NCBI RefSeq assembly: GCF_013178945.1
Contig: NZ_JABFDM010000016.1
Location: forward strand, 65,168-127,117
Origin: Bradyrhizobium aeschynomenes
GTDB lineage: Bacteria > Pseudomonadota > Alphaproteobacteria > Rhizobiales > Xanthobacteraceae
DNA: 61,950 nt
Direction: 5' to 3'
The stretch's first letter is position 1, and every line of letters starts with the position of its first letter. Below are positions 16,671 through 25,144 of the stretch, piece after piece. The position numbers and the translations under genes were made by a program. The notes below the pieces were generated by a model. The model had not been told where the DNA came from, ran no database searches, and worked only from the letters and a program-made list of their open reading frames with translations.

Positions 16671-18263
16671 GTGACGGCCCTTTCCTCCAGCATTGACAGC
16701 TCTCATCCGCGGTCCACGCGCGCCGCGTGGCTCCTGACCTTGGCTGTGATCACAGGTATGACGATCGTTCGCATCGTCTATGCGAGCGTCCTCGATCTGC
16801 GCACCGACGAGGCCTATTACTGGACCTGGTCGAAGGAGCTGCAGCTCTGCTTCCTCGATCATCCGCCCATGATCGCCTGGTTCATTCGGCTGGGGACCGC
16901 GCTGTTCGGCGACACCAATCTCGGCGTACGCTTCGCCGGTATTGTTGCGATGGGCGCGTCGCAGCTGCTGCTTGCCGACATCGTCCGCCGCGTCACGCAT
17001 GATGCGCGCGCCGTGATGCTCGCCGCGCTGCTGCCGGAAGCCGCGCTGTATTACGGCCTGCTGATGGCCAAGGTGGCTCCGGATATCGCAGCAATCCCGT
17101 TCGCGCTGGCGATGATCTGGGCGCTGGTGCGGCTCGCCGAGACCGATGACGGCCGCTGGTGGCTGGCAGCCGGGCTGTTCGGCGGCCTCGCGCTGCTGTC
17201 GAAGTTCACCGTCGTCATGCTGCTGCCGGCCGTGGCCGCGTTCCTGCTCGTCCCTGGATGGCGCAGCCGCTGGCTCCTCAGCCCCTATCCCTGGTGTGGC
17301 GCGTTGATTGCGCTCGTCGTGTTCTCTCCGGTTCTGATCTGGAACGCGCAGCATGATTGGGCTTCGTTTCGATTCCAGTTCGTCCGCGCCACTGCCCCGC
17401 GCGACTTTTCGTTCCGGACGTTTGGCGACTATCTCGGCTTGCAGTTCGGACAGGTCGGCTTCGTGGTGCTGCCTGTCACGCTGTCCGCGCTGACGCTCAC
17501 GGCCCGGCGCGGCTATCGCGAGCGGCAGCCGGTCGCGATCCTGCTGTCGACCGCAGTGCTGGTGCCGTTCCTGTACTTCCTCTGGAAGTCGTTCACGCTG
17601 CGGATCGGCGACACCTGGCCGATGTTCATGTGGCCGATCGGTTTTGCAGCGGTCGCGATCAACATCGTCGCGCTGCCGCGGGACGGTGCGTCGGCGTGGT
17701 TCACTCGCTCGACCAGGCGCTGGGCGCGCATTGCCGTCGCGAGCGGCATTGCCACGGTCCTGCTGATCTTCCTGTATTATGTCGCCGCGCCCTGGAATTT
17801 CCTCGGGCGGACCGATCCGATCGGGGCCGAGGCCGGTTATCAGCAGGTCGCCGCGCGCGTCGATCAGGAGTTGGCAAGGACCGGTGCCACCTGGATCGCG
17901 ACCTCCGACTATCGCACCTATGCGATGATGCGGTGGTTCTTCAGGGGGCGCGTGCCGGTCATTCAGATCAACGAGCGTGCCCGCTTCATGGGCTTTCGTG
18001 ATCCCGGCATGGGCCTGATCGCGGGGCATCCCGGCCTCTATGTCGTCCGCGAGCCGGACGGCACCGGCCGGCTGCTTGCGGAAACGACCGCGCGCCGCGA
18101 GCCGCTCGGCCGCGTCGAGCGGACCTGGCGCGGCGTCGTCATGGATCGCTATGCGATCGACAGTCTGACCGGCTGGACGCCGGAGCTGGCGCCGCCGCCG
18201 GACTCGCCGTTCTACCAATGGCGGTGGCTCGCCGGCGAACTCGACGGCACGGCGCGCGCCTGA
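16671..18263 (+). CDS. Glycosyltransferase family 39 / ArnT-like membrane protein
   Basis: Protein of 530 aa with about ten hydrophobic helices. The PMT/ArnT active-site loop is present at the N-terminus: DLRTDEAYYWTWSKELQLCF followed by DHPPMIAWFIRLGTALFG. Such enzymes use polyprenyl-phosphate sugars as donors and transfer to lipid A, glycans or proteins in the periplasm; acceptor and sugar are not predictable. Residues from about 390 form a soluble C-terminal domain. The start is GTG 16671 and is not strongly supported by a ribosome-binding site. It is divergent from the cyclase gene. Confidence 0.88.
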   Translation: MTALSSSIDSSHPRSTRAAWLLTLAVITGMTIVRIVYASVLDLRTDEAYYWTWSKELQLCFLDHPPMIAWFIRLGTALFGDTNLGVRFAGIVAMGASQLLLADIVRRVTHDARAVMLAALLPEAALYYGLLMAKVAPDIAAIPFALAMIWALVRLAETDDGRWWLAAGLFGGLALLSKFTVVMLLPAVAAFLLVPGWRSRWLLSPYPWCGALIALVVFSPVLIWNAQHDWASFRFQFVRATAPRDFSFRTFGDYLGLQFGQVGFVVLPVTLSALTLTARRGYRERQPVAILLSTAVLVPFLYFLWKSFTLRIGDTWPMFMWPIGFAAVAINIVALPRDGASAWFTRSTRRWARIAVASGIATVLLIFLYYVAAPWNFLGRTDPIGAEAGYQQVAARVDQELARTGATWIATSDYRTYAMMRWFFRGRVPVIQINERARFMGFRDPGMGLIAGHPGLYVVREPDGTGRLLAETTARREPLGRVERTWRGVVMDRYAIDSLTGWTPELAPPPDSPFYQWRWLAGELDGTARA

Positions 18264-19295
18264 TCATTTTTCGTCCTCCTCCTGCTTGCGCAGCAGATCC
18301 TTGGCGAGATCGGCGAGCGCCGGGCGCGGCAGCGCGGCGAACGGCATCGGCCGCGTCACGTCGATGGCGGCGAGGCCGAGCCGCGCCGTGAGCAGGCCGT
18401 TGAGCACGCCTTCGCCGAGGCGCTGCGACAGCTTCGCCGCAATGCCGTGACCCAGCACCTGCTGGATCAGGCTGTCGCTGGCTGCCATGCCGCCGGTGAT
18501 GGCGAGATGGGCGATCACGTGACGGAGCAGGCTGATCATGCCGAGCGCGCCGGGGCGGCCGCCATAGAGCCGCGCCAGCTGCCGGATCATTCGCAAGCTG
18601 GCGACGAATACGAACAGCACGTCGATCAGCGCGCGCGGGCTGACGGCGGTTACCACGGAGACGCGCTGTGCCGCGACCGAGACCAGCCGCCGCGCCTCGA
18701 TGTCGAGCGGGGCCATCAGCTCGCGCTCTGCGAGCTTGATCATGTCGGCGCCGTCGATGATGTCGTCGGCATGGCCGGCGAGCTCGGCGCGCGGCCGTGC
18801 CAGCCGCGGATTGGCGTGGGCGATCCGCAGCAGCTCGGCGACGACCTCGCGGCTCTCGGCGCGATCATCCGACAGCAGCACCGCGGCGGCGCGCGCGTGC
18901 AGCTTCTCGATGGTGGCCAGCCGCACCAGCCCATAGGTCTCGCGCCCGATCACGGCGGCCAGCGCGATGGCCGCTGCCGCGGCAAAGCCCGCGCCGACAT
19001 AGCCCAGCGCCTGGCTGCGCGCGAACAGATCCTCGATCAGCCTGGTGACGCCGAGGCCGAGACCGAGCAGGACGAGGCCGCCGACCGAGCCCCAGAACAG
19101 CGCGCCCCAGCGAAAGCCGCGCCGCGCCGGCAGCGCGACCTCGACCGGCACCGGCAATAGGGCCGGATCGGCTTCCGGCGTGATCTGGATCGTGCCGCGG
19201 CCCGGCCGGGCGGCATCGTCGGCATCGACCACGACCACATCGGGATCGTCGAGCCGGAACGTCTGGGGACGGCGGTGCCTGGTGCGTTCGCTCAT
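18264..19295 (-). CDS. ycjF: YcjF family membrane protein (TIGR01620/DUF697)
   Basis: Protein of 343 aa. An acidic N-terminal tail (DDPDVVVVDADDAARPGRG) precedes two membrane helices (about 63-115) and a DUF697-like C-terminal half (VSPRALIDVLFVFVASLRMI, RQLARLYGGRPGALGMISLL). It overlaps the stop of ycjX by four bases (ATGA), so the two are translationally coupled, as in other proteobacteria. YcjX-YcjF pairs belong to envelope-stress-responsive operons in enterics; the molecular job is unknown. Confidence 0.92.
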   Translation of the reverse strand: MSERTRHRRPQTFRLDDPDVVVVDADDAARPGRGTIQITPEADPALLPVPVEVALPARRGFRWGALFWGSVGGLVLLGLGLGVTRLIEDLFARSQALGYVGAGFAAAAAIALAAVIGRETYGLVRLATIEKLHARAAAVLLSDDRAESREVVAELLRIAHANPRLARPRAELAGHADDIIDGADMIKLAERELMAPLDIEARRLVSVAAQRVSVVTAVSPRALIDVLFVFVASLRMIRQLARLYGGRPGALGMISLLRHVIAHLAITGGMAASDSLIQQVLGHGIAAKLSQRLGEGVLNGLLTARLGLAAIDVTRPMPFAALPRPALADLAKDLLRKQEEDEK

Positions 19296-20755
19296 TGCAG
19301 CCGGTCTCCGATCAGGAACTGAAGGGCGCGGTCGAGACGGATATGGGGCAAAGCGGGCTCGCCGCCAGCGTCCGCCTCCAGGAGCGGCGGGCGGAAGCGC
19401 AGAAAGCGGAAATCGGTCCCGTCGGCGGCGGCGCTCGACAGGCCGCGATAGGCGCCGCCCTTGAACAGCTCCTCCGCATCGGCGGGCAGCTCGCCCGGAA
19501 ACGTCGCTACTTCGGTATTGCCGTCGAAGATCTCGCCATTGGCACTCTCGCCGGCAGCGGGGGTGCCGAGCAATGACGGCAGCTTGTCGCGGCCGCGCGC
19601 GACCAGCGCCTCGCGTGTCGCCCTGACCGCGGCCAGCGCCACCACATCGATCGCAGCACCCGTGCTCTCGGCGCGGGCCACCGCCCGGTTGACGGCGCGG
19701 CGGAGCACCGCCTCGAGCCGGTCGTGGCTGGTATGATGCAGATGGTCAGCCTTGGTGGCCGCGAACAGAATGCGGTCGATGCGCGGCCTGAACAAGGTGG
19801 ACAGCACCGAGCTGCGCCCGACGCGGAAGCAATCGAGAATGCCGGTCAGCGCGGCTTCGAGATCATGCAGGGCCTCCGGTCCGGCATTGAACGCCGACAG
19901 CGCGTCGACCAGCACGATCTGGCGGTCGAGCCGGGCGAAATGGTCGCGGAAGAACGGCCTGACCACGATGTCCTTGTAGGATTCGTAGCGGCGCACCATC
20001 ATCGCCCATAGCGAGCCGTCCGGCGCATGGCCGTCAGCCGGCACGTCGAGCGGCGCAAAGGTCAGCGCCGGTGATCCCGCGAGATTGCCGGGCATCAGAA
20101 AACGCCCGGGCGGCAGCAGGCTCATGGCGAAACGGTCGTCGCGGCAGGCGCGAAGATAGTCCGTGAACAGGCGTGCGGCTTCCAGCGTCGCCGGCTCGTC
20201 CTCGCGCCCTTCGGCGGAGAGGGTCGCCAGATGCGCGTGCCATGCGCCGGCCAGATTTGCGCGCGGCTCGCTGCGCGACAGCGCAAGGCTCTCGCGCGCC
20301 CATTGCTCATAGCTCTTGTTGAGCAGCGGCAGGTCAAGCAGCCATTCGCCGGGATAGTCGACGATGTCCAGCGTCAGGGTGCGCTCGGCGCCGTTGCCGC
20401 GCTGGAATTCGATCACCAGGCGGAGCTCGCTGATGTCCACCGTCGAGCTCGGCCAGCGCCGCTCTGCGACCAGCGACCGGACATGACTTTCATAGGCAAA
20501 GCGCGGCACGCCGTCGTCCGGTTGCGGCGCGAGATACGCGCGGGCGATGCGGCCGGAGGCCAGAGCCTCGAACACAGGCAGGCGCCCGCCGCGGACGAGG
20601 CCGTGGATCAGCGCCGTGATGAACACGGTCTTGCCGGCCCGTGACAGCCCGGTGACCCCGAGCCGGATCGTCGGGTTGAGGAAGCTCTCGCCGTAGTCGA
20701 GCAAGGCGCGGGCCGAGAGCCGTGCTTCCTCGACGAGTTCGGAAAAGGACACCAT
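19292..20755 (-). CDS. ycjX: YcjX family P-loop NTPase (DUF463)
   Basis: Protein of 487 aa. The Walker A motif is GLSRAGKT at residues 36-43 within NPTIRLGVTGLSRAGKTVFI. A G3-like DIVDYPGEWLLDLPLL and a C-terminal ATKADHLHHTSHDRLE complete a GTPase-like core. ATG 20755 gives the normal family N-terminus; upstream in-frame codons would run into the haemolysin-III promoter region. It is the first gene of the ycjX-ycjF pair. Confidence 0.93.
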   Translation of the reverse strand: MVSFSELVEEARLSARALLDYGESFLNPTIRLGVTGLSRAGKTVFITALIHGLVRGGRLPVFEALASGRIARAYLAPQPDDGVPRFAYESHVRSLVAERRWPSSTVDISELRLVIEFQRGNGAERTLTLDIVDYPGEWLLDLPLLNKSYEQWARESLALSRSEPRANLAGAWHAHLATLSAEGREDEPATLEAARLFTDYLRACRDDRFAMSLLPPGRFLMPGNLAGSPALTFAPLDVPADGHAPDGSLWAMMVRRYESYKDIVVRPFFRDHFARLDRQIVLVDALSAFNAGPEALHDLEAALTGILDCFRVGRSSVLSTLFRPRIDRILFAATKADHLHHTSHDRLEAVLRRAVNRAVARAESTGAAIDVVALAAVRATREALVARGRDKLPSLLGTPAAGESANGEIFDGNTEVATFPGELPADAEELFKGGAYRGLSSAAADGTDFRFLRFRPPLLEADAGGEPALPHIRLDRALQFLIGDRLQ

Positions 20756-20960
20756 GGCAGGGAAGGGAGATTCGCCAGTTGAAAAGGGCGTGAGCGACTT
20801 TTGATAGGTGGCGATGCAAAACGCCGGATTCAAGCTCACATTTGCGGCCTGTTCCAGGTAGAACCACAGCTTGAACGGAACGTTGACCACTGGAAACCAT
20901 AATCGTCCCTGCAAGCTTATCTCCCGGCAATCCAGCGCCAGGTTCGTCCCAGGTTCGTCC

Positions 20961-21656
20961 ATGACCGTATTTCAACTTAAGCAGTTCGCCTCCACGTCCG
21001 TCCACGCCGCCACCGGGGCGGTCCGCTGGAATTACGACAAGGTCGAGATGATCGCCGACGGCATCGTTCATCTGGTCGGCATCAGCTTTGGCCTGGTGGC
21101 CGCGACCGTGCTCGTCGTTCTGACGTCGATCTATGCCAACCCCGTCGACATCGTCGTGGTGTCGATCTACGTGTCCGGCCTGCTGTCGATGCTGATCCTG
21201 TCGGCAACCTATAATCTGTGGCCGGTGTCGCCGACCAAATGGGTGCTGCGCCGGTTCGATCATTCGGCAATCTATGTGCTGATCGCGGCGACCTATACCC
21301 CGTTCATCGCGGCGCTGAAGGATTCGCTGTTCTCGGCGGCGCTGCTGCTCGGGGTCTGGGGCGTCGCGATCTTCGGCATCGTGCTCAAGCTGCGCTGGCC
21401 GGGCCGGTTCGACACGCTGTCGATCGGGCTGTATCTGGCGCTCGGCTGGAGCGGCATCATGATGTACGACCGGGTGATCACGGTCATGCCGACCTCCGTG
21501 CTGGCCTGCGTGCTCACCGGCGGCATCCTCTACAGCCTCGGCGTCATTTTCCACTCGTGGCGGCGCTTGCGCTTCCAGAACGCGATCTGGCATGGTTTCG
21601 TGCTGCTGGGGGCCGGCTTCCACTATACCGCAGTGCTCGATCTGGTTCTGACATAG
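20961..21656 (+). CDS. Haemolysin-III family (PAQR-like) seven-helix membrane protein
   Basis: Protein of 231 aa with seven hydrophobic helices. The conserved metal-site residues of the PAQR/HlyIII superfamily are present: EMIADGIVHLVGISFG (first His), RRFDHSAIYVLIAATYTPF, and the final WHGFVLLGAGFHY (H-x9-H). The name reflects a distant haemolysin; most members are thought to be hydrolase-like or lipid-homeostasis proteins. ATG 20961 lies right after a tandem repeat of AGGTTCGTCC. It is divergent from ycjX and 24 bases before an SDR gene. Confidence 0.9.
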   Translation: MTVFQLKQFASTSVHAATGAVRWNYDKVEMIADGIVHLVGISFGLVAATVLVVLTSIYANPVDIVVVSIYVSGLLSMLILSATYNLWPVSPTKWVLRRFDHSAIYVLIAATYTPFIAALKDSLFSAALLLGVWGVAIFGIVLKLRWPGRFDTLSIGLYLALGWSGIMMYDRVITVMPTSVLACVLTGGILYSLGVIFHSWRRLRFQNAIWHGFVLLGAGFHYTAVLDLVLT

Positions 21657-21680
21657 AAAATTCCACGCGGAGGGCTTTGC

Positions 21681-22475
21681 ATGCAGGTGACCGGAAACAT
21701 CGTGGTGGTCACCGGCGGAGCCCGCGGCATCGGCAAGGCGATGTGCGAGGCGTTCGCGCGCGCGGGCGCGGCCAAGGTGATCGTGGCCGATCTGGACGAG
21801 GCCGGCGCCAACGCGGTCGCGGATTCGATCGGCGGTGCGGTCTTCCGATGCGACGTCTCCCAGGAATCCGACGTCAGGCGCGTCATCGAGGAGACCGAGC
21901 GGCGTTTCGGGCCGATCGCCCTGTTCTGCTCGAATGCCGGCATCGGCGGCGGCTTCGATCCGCTGTCCGTGAATGTCGGCGGCACCTCCGACGAGGCCTG
22001 GGCGCGCAGCTGGGCCATTCACGTGATGGCCCATGTGTGGGCTGCGCGGCACCTGATCCCGCGCTACAAGGCGCGCGGCGGCGGCTATTTCCTCAACACG
22101 ATCTCGGCGGCCGGCCTGGAGTCGCAGGTCGGCAGCGCGCCGTATTCGACCACCAAGCACGCCGCGGTGGGATTTGCCGAGAATCTCGCGATCTCGCACA
22201 AGGCCGACAACATCAAGGTCTCGATCCTGTGTCCGCAGGGCGTCGACACCGACATGCTGCGATCGATCCCCAAGGGCCCGCAATCCGGCGACGGCGACCT
22301 GACGCCGGAGCAGGTGGCACAGGACGTGCTGAAGGGGCTTGCCGAGGAGAGCTTCCTGATCCTGCCGCATCCGCAGGTGCTCGGCTACATGCGCAAGAAG
22401 GCCGAGAACTACGACCGCTGGCTCGGCGGCATGGCCAAGATCCAGGCGAGGATGCGCGAGGAGTTCGGGACGTAG
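21681..22475 (+). CDS. SDR family oxidoreductase
   Basis: Protein of 264 aa, a classical short-chain dehydrogenase. The NAD(P)-binding TGGARGIG is at the N-terminus, with VIVADLDEAGANAVA (Asp after beta-2 suggests NAD), SNAGIGG in place of NNAG, catalytic Ser in NTISAAGLES, and YSTTKHAAVGFAE (Y-x3-K). The C-terminus, with a 'LRSIPKGPQ' loop and a Tyr-rich tail, is typical of many Bradyrhizobium SDRs. GGAGG precedes the ATG. The substrate is unknown; it may share a transcript with the HlyIII gene. Confidence 0.92.
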   Translation: MQVTGNIVVVTGGARGIGKAMCEAFARAGAAKVIVADLDEAGANAVADSIGGAVFRCDVSQESDVRRVIEETERRFGPIALFCSNAGIGGGFDPLSVNVGGTSDEAWARSWAIHVMAHVWAARHLIPRYKARGGGYFLNTISAAGLESQVGSAPYSTTKHAAVGFAENLAISHKADNIKVSILCPQGVDTDMLRSIPKGPQSGDGDLTPEQVAQDVLKGLAEESFLILPHPQVLGYMRKKAENYDRWLGGMAKIQARMREEFGT

Positions 22476-22530
22476 GGCTGCGGTTGCCGTCCGCCGACGA
22501 CGATGCCCGCGAACTTTCTCAACGTCCTCC

Positions 22531-22660
22531 GTTGTCGTCCCGGCGAACGCCGGACCCATCACCCCAGGGAGCAGTTCGAGGCACGCGCGTCGACGATCTC
22601 GCTCGACGATTTCAGCCGCGGCGTATGGATCCCGGCGATCGCCAGGATGACGATGGAGGG
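22531..22660. repeat. Decayed palindromic repeat
   Basis: GTCCCGGCGAACGCCGGACCCAT near the left end and GGCGTATGGATCCCGGCGATC near the right end are imperfect reverse complements. The motif is the same as in the perfect element at 42396-42511, so this is an older copy of the same REP-like family. Confidence 0.55.
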
Positions 22661-22777
22661 AGATTGTCGGCACACCATCAGCAGCGGACATGATCGAACA
22701 TCGCTGGACGTCATTGGGCCTTCTCGCGGCACATCATGCCCGAGTTGTACGTTGACTTGTCCCTTCCAGCAAACGAA

Positions 22778-23207
22778 GGGCGCAGGGAATGCCGGGTGAC
22801 GGCGTCACCCATGGCCCGCCTGCGAAAAAAATGCAGGCGGCAGGTACCACAGGTTCAGCCGGATCAACCCGGCATTCCCCGCGCGGTGGTTTTCACGCTT
22901 ACTTTGCGCTCTCCTCGGTGTCCGGCGTTTAGCCACCGTCGCCCGTACGATGCGTGAGCATCGCCACGCGCTTGACGCCAGCATCGGGGCGCCAGGACCA
23001 CGCAACTTCACGTCCGCACCAGCATCGTTCGTCCGCACCTCCGAAGAGACGCTGCGAGCTGTCGCGGCCACCGCATCCCCGCCTCGCGTGTCGTGACGAT
23101 CGCGCGCAACGCCCCTCCGTGGTGAGGCGGGATGCGCGGAAAGATCGTCGTGATTTGCCCGACGACACAAGGCCTCCCGCTGCGGCATTTCAACACGACG
23201 GGCAGTT
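22778..23207 (-). repeat. Dispersed repeat, copy B (about 430 bases, inverted)
   Basis: This is the minus-strand homologue of 8427-8862. It shares the identical 27-base core (23144-23170), and the hairpins are conserved as structures rather than as sequence. Hairpin 1 on the minus strand is CCGCCTGC, a T-rich 9-base loop, then GCAGGCGG (plus-strand arms 22816-22823 and 22833-22840). Hairpin 2 is GGGTGAC/GTCACCC (22794-22800 and 22804-22810). Two stem positions of hairpin 1 differ from copy A with both partners changed. Confidence 0.75.
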
Positions 23208-23314
23208 TTCTCATGGCTCTCATGCGCGATCCGCCCGCCGGGCGCATCGCGAGGGCATGATCCGGAAAAATGGAAACCGGTTCTCCGAAAGGATGATGCT
23301 CAAACAAAGAGATG

Positions 23315-23352
23315 AGATCATGATGCGTTTCCGCCGACACGCATCATGATCT
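23315..23352. terminator. Hairpin at the marR 3' end, dispersed-repeat type
   Basis: AGATCATGATGCGT (23315-23328) and ACGCATCATGATCT (23339-23352) form a perfect 14-bp stem with a 10-base loop. The right arm overlaps the stop codon of the MarR gene by two bases. The flanking CATGATCCGGAAAAATGG is typical of another abundant rhizobial intergenic element. Confidence 0.6.
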
Positions 23353-23821
23353 AGTCCGGCGATTGCATATCGCGGTCCGTCGCGCGCCAGGTCTCCAGAG
23401 CGCGGGCGTACAGCAAAAGGCCTTCGCGTACCGTCTGCCGTTCGGCCTTCGACAGCGAAGACAGCGCGCCGCGAACCTGCTGCCGGCCGAAGGCGTGCAG
23501 CGCGGCCAGCGTCTTCCGTCCCTTGGCGGTGAGGCAGAGCGGCTTGATGCGGGCATCGGCCGGATCGACGGTCTCCTGCAACTCGCCGCTGTCGACCAGC
23601 TTGCGCACCATGCGGCTGATGCTGGATTTCTCCAGATGCAAGATCGTGCCGAGCTGCATCGCCGTCAGCGGGCCGCGCAGGCCGATCTCCAGGATGGTGT
23701 GAACGGCCGATGGCGGATGGTCGGTTGCGGCCAGCGTCGATTCCATGAAGCCGAGCTCGCGCACCATCAGGCGGGAAGCGGCACGGACGTCGTCGACGAG
23801 GGTGAGATCGGGATCGGGCAT
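23351..23821 (-). CDS. MarR family transcriptional regulator
   Basis: Protein of 156 aa. The winged helix covers about 45-110: SAVHTILEIGLRGPLTAMQL, LGTILHLEKSSISRMVRKLV, and the wing PADARIKPLCLTAKGRKTLA. I prefer ATG 23821 over ATG 23836 because AGGAG lies six bases before it. It is divergent from an SDR gene, and a palindrome sits at its 5' end. MarR proteins are dimeric repressors released by small aromatic ligands or oxidation; no redox cysteine pair is visible here, so a small-molecule ligand is more likely. Confidence 0.93.
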   Translation of the reverse strand: MPDPDLTLVDDVRAASRLMVRELGFMESTLAATDHPPSAVHTILEIGLRGPLTAMQLGTILHLEKSSISRMVRKLVDSGELQETVDPADARIKPLCLTAKGRKTLAALHAFGRQQVRGALSSLSKAERQTVREGLLLYARALETWRATDRDMQSPD

Positions 23822-23839
23822 CTTGACTCCTGCCATATA

Positions 23840-23854
23840 GTTGTATCATACAAC
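23840..23854. promoter_or_regulatory. MarR-type operator
   Basis: The site is a perfect 15-base palindrome, GTTGTAT-C-ATACAAC, 18 bases upstream of the preferred marR start and 53 bases before the SDR start. It has the length and AT-rich TTGTAT half-sites common for MarR dimers. Control of both genes is inferred. Confidence 0.75.
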
Positions 23855-23907
23855 AAATAGCCGATGCAACGTCGCATCGACGGCGCTGTCTCGCCGGAGG
23901 ATACGAG

Positions 23908-24705
23908 ATGACCGATACGCCGCTCACCACCGACGCCCGCTCGCCCAAGGCGTCGTGCATGCAGGGGCAGGTCTGCCTCGTCACGGGAGGCGGCTCCGGC
24001 ATAGGCCGCGCAACCGCCGTGAAGCTCGCGGCCGAAGGCGCACAGGCGGTCGTCGTCGCCGGCCGACGCGAGGCCGCGCTGGCAGATACGGCGGCACGGT
24101 GCCGCTTGCTCGGCGCGGAGGCGCTGGTGGTGAAAGCCGACGTCACCCAAGAGGCGGACGTGGTGCATCTCGTGCGGTCGGTGATGGATCGATACGGCCG
24201 GTTGGACGCGGCCTTCAACAATGCGGGGTTCCAGGAGCGTCGGGCGCCGATCGAGCAGCAGGGCGACGGCGTCTATGCGGACGTGTTTGACGCCAACGTG
24301 CGCTCGGTATTCCTCTGCCTGCGCGCGCAACTGCCGATCATGTATGCGCGGGGGCATGGGCGCATCGTGATCAATGCCTCCGTGAGCGGCGTGCGCAATC
24401 CGAATGTCGGGCTTGCGCTGTACTCGGCCTCGAAAGCCGCCGTCATCTCGCTGACGCGCTCGGTCGCGCTCGAGGCGGCACCGCGTGGCGTCCGGATCAA
24501 TGCGATTGCGCCGGGACGCGTCGTTACCGACATGATGCTGCGCGCGGGTGTCGGCGACATCGCGACCGTCGCCGCGGGCCTGCCACTGCGCCGGATGGGG
24601 CAGCCTGAGGACATCGCCGAGGCGGTGCTGTGGCTGCTGTCGGACGCCTCGTCCTATGTCGTCGGCCACGTATTGGCCGCAGATGGCGGGTTTCTGGCCT
24701 CCTGA
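23908..24705 (+). CDS. SDR family oxidoreductase controlled by MarR
   Basis: Protein of 265 aa. An 18-residue leader precedes the domain. Motifs are VTGGGSGIGRAT (cofactor), VVVAGRREAALAD (Arg-Arg after beta-2 suggests NADP), NNAGFQE, the catalytic Ser in INASVSGVRN, YSASKAAVISLTR (Tyr/Lys), and the final GHVLAADGGF. It belongs to the 3-oxoacyl-ACP-reductase-like classical SDRs. GGAGG precedes the ATG. Its divergent partner is a MarR gene, so it probably metabolises a compound related to the MarR ligand. Confidence 0.92.
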   Translation: MTDTPLTTDARSPKASCMQGQVCLVTGGGSGIGRATAVKLAAEGAQAVVVAGRREAALADTAARCRLLGAEALVVKADVTQEADVVHLVRSVMDRYGRLDAAFNNAGFQERRAPIEQQGDGVYADVFDANVRSVFLCLRAQLPIMYARGHGRIVINASVSGVRNPNVGLALYSASKAAVISLTRSVALEAAPRGVRINAIAPGRVVTDMMLRAGVGDIATVAAGLPLRRMGQPEDIAEAVLWLLSDASSYVVGHVLAADGGFLAS

Positions 24706-25144
24706 GGCCGACGGATCATGTCGGTCGCCCGGGAGCGGCGGGCGCGGCCCGCAGCTGCCTCCGGAATGGGGCGAGATCTGTCATCGGCGATCCCTGCGGT
24801 ATCGTCGCAAAGCCGGATTTCAGCCAATATCGGCGGCGATGAGCGGTCCGCATCGTCGTTTCAACTAATTAGTTCTGTCCACGAACGCCGAGACCGCGAT
24901 GCGGTCCGCGTAGGGCAGCTTGCTGCGGGCGTCCGTCCGCATGAAATCTCCGCAGCTCGGCAAAACTTCCGCCGACCTTTGCCGGTCATCTGGCCGGCAA
25001 GGGGAGTTGGTCGCGTGCACAGGCTGCGTGTGATGTCGGCAGCGCCCCGACGTCATCGCACGATTTCTGCACAGCCCCGGCTTTCCGTTGCAAGCTCATT
25101 CACCACACAAGACCGGCGCGTTCGCCGTGCGGACGAAGCGGCTC
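24706..25144. other. Intergenic region, no gene supported
   Basis: The open frames across this 439-base stretch have no coding signature. CCTTTGCCGG and CCGGCAAGG (about 24975-25000) could form a weak hairpin. The promoter of the outer-membrane gene must lie in the right half, but I could not place it. Confidence 0.4.

Noticed and set aside
20490..22691. A 733-residue open frame on the minus strand opposite ycjX, HlyIII and the SDR
   Set aside because: High-GC antisense frames stay open by chance; it is Arg/His/Asp-rich, lacks domains and overlaps three well-recognised genes.
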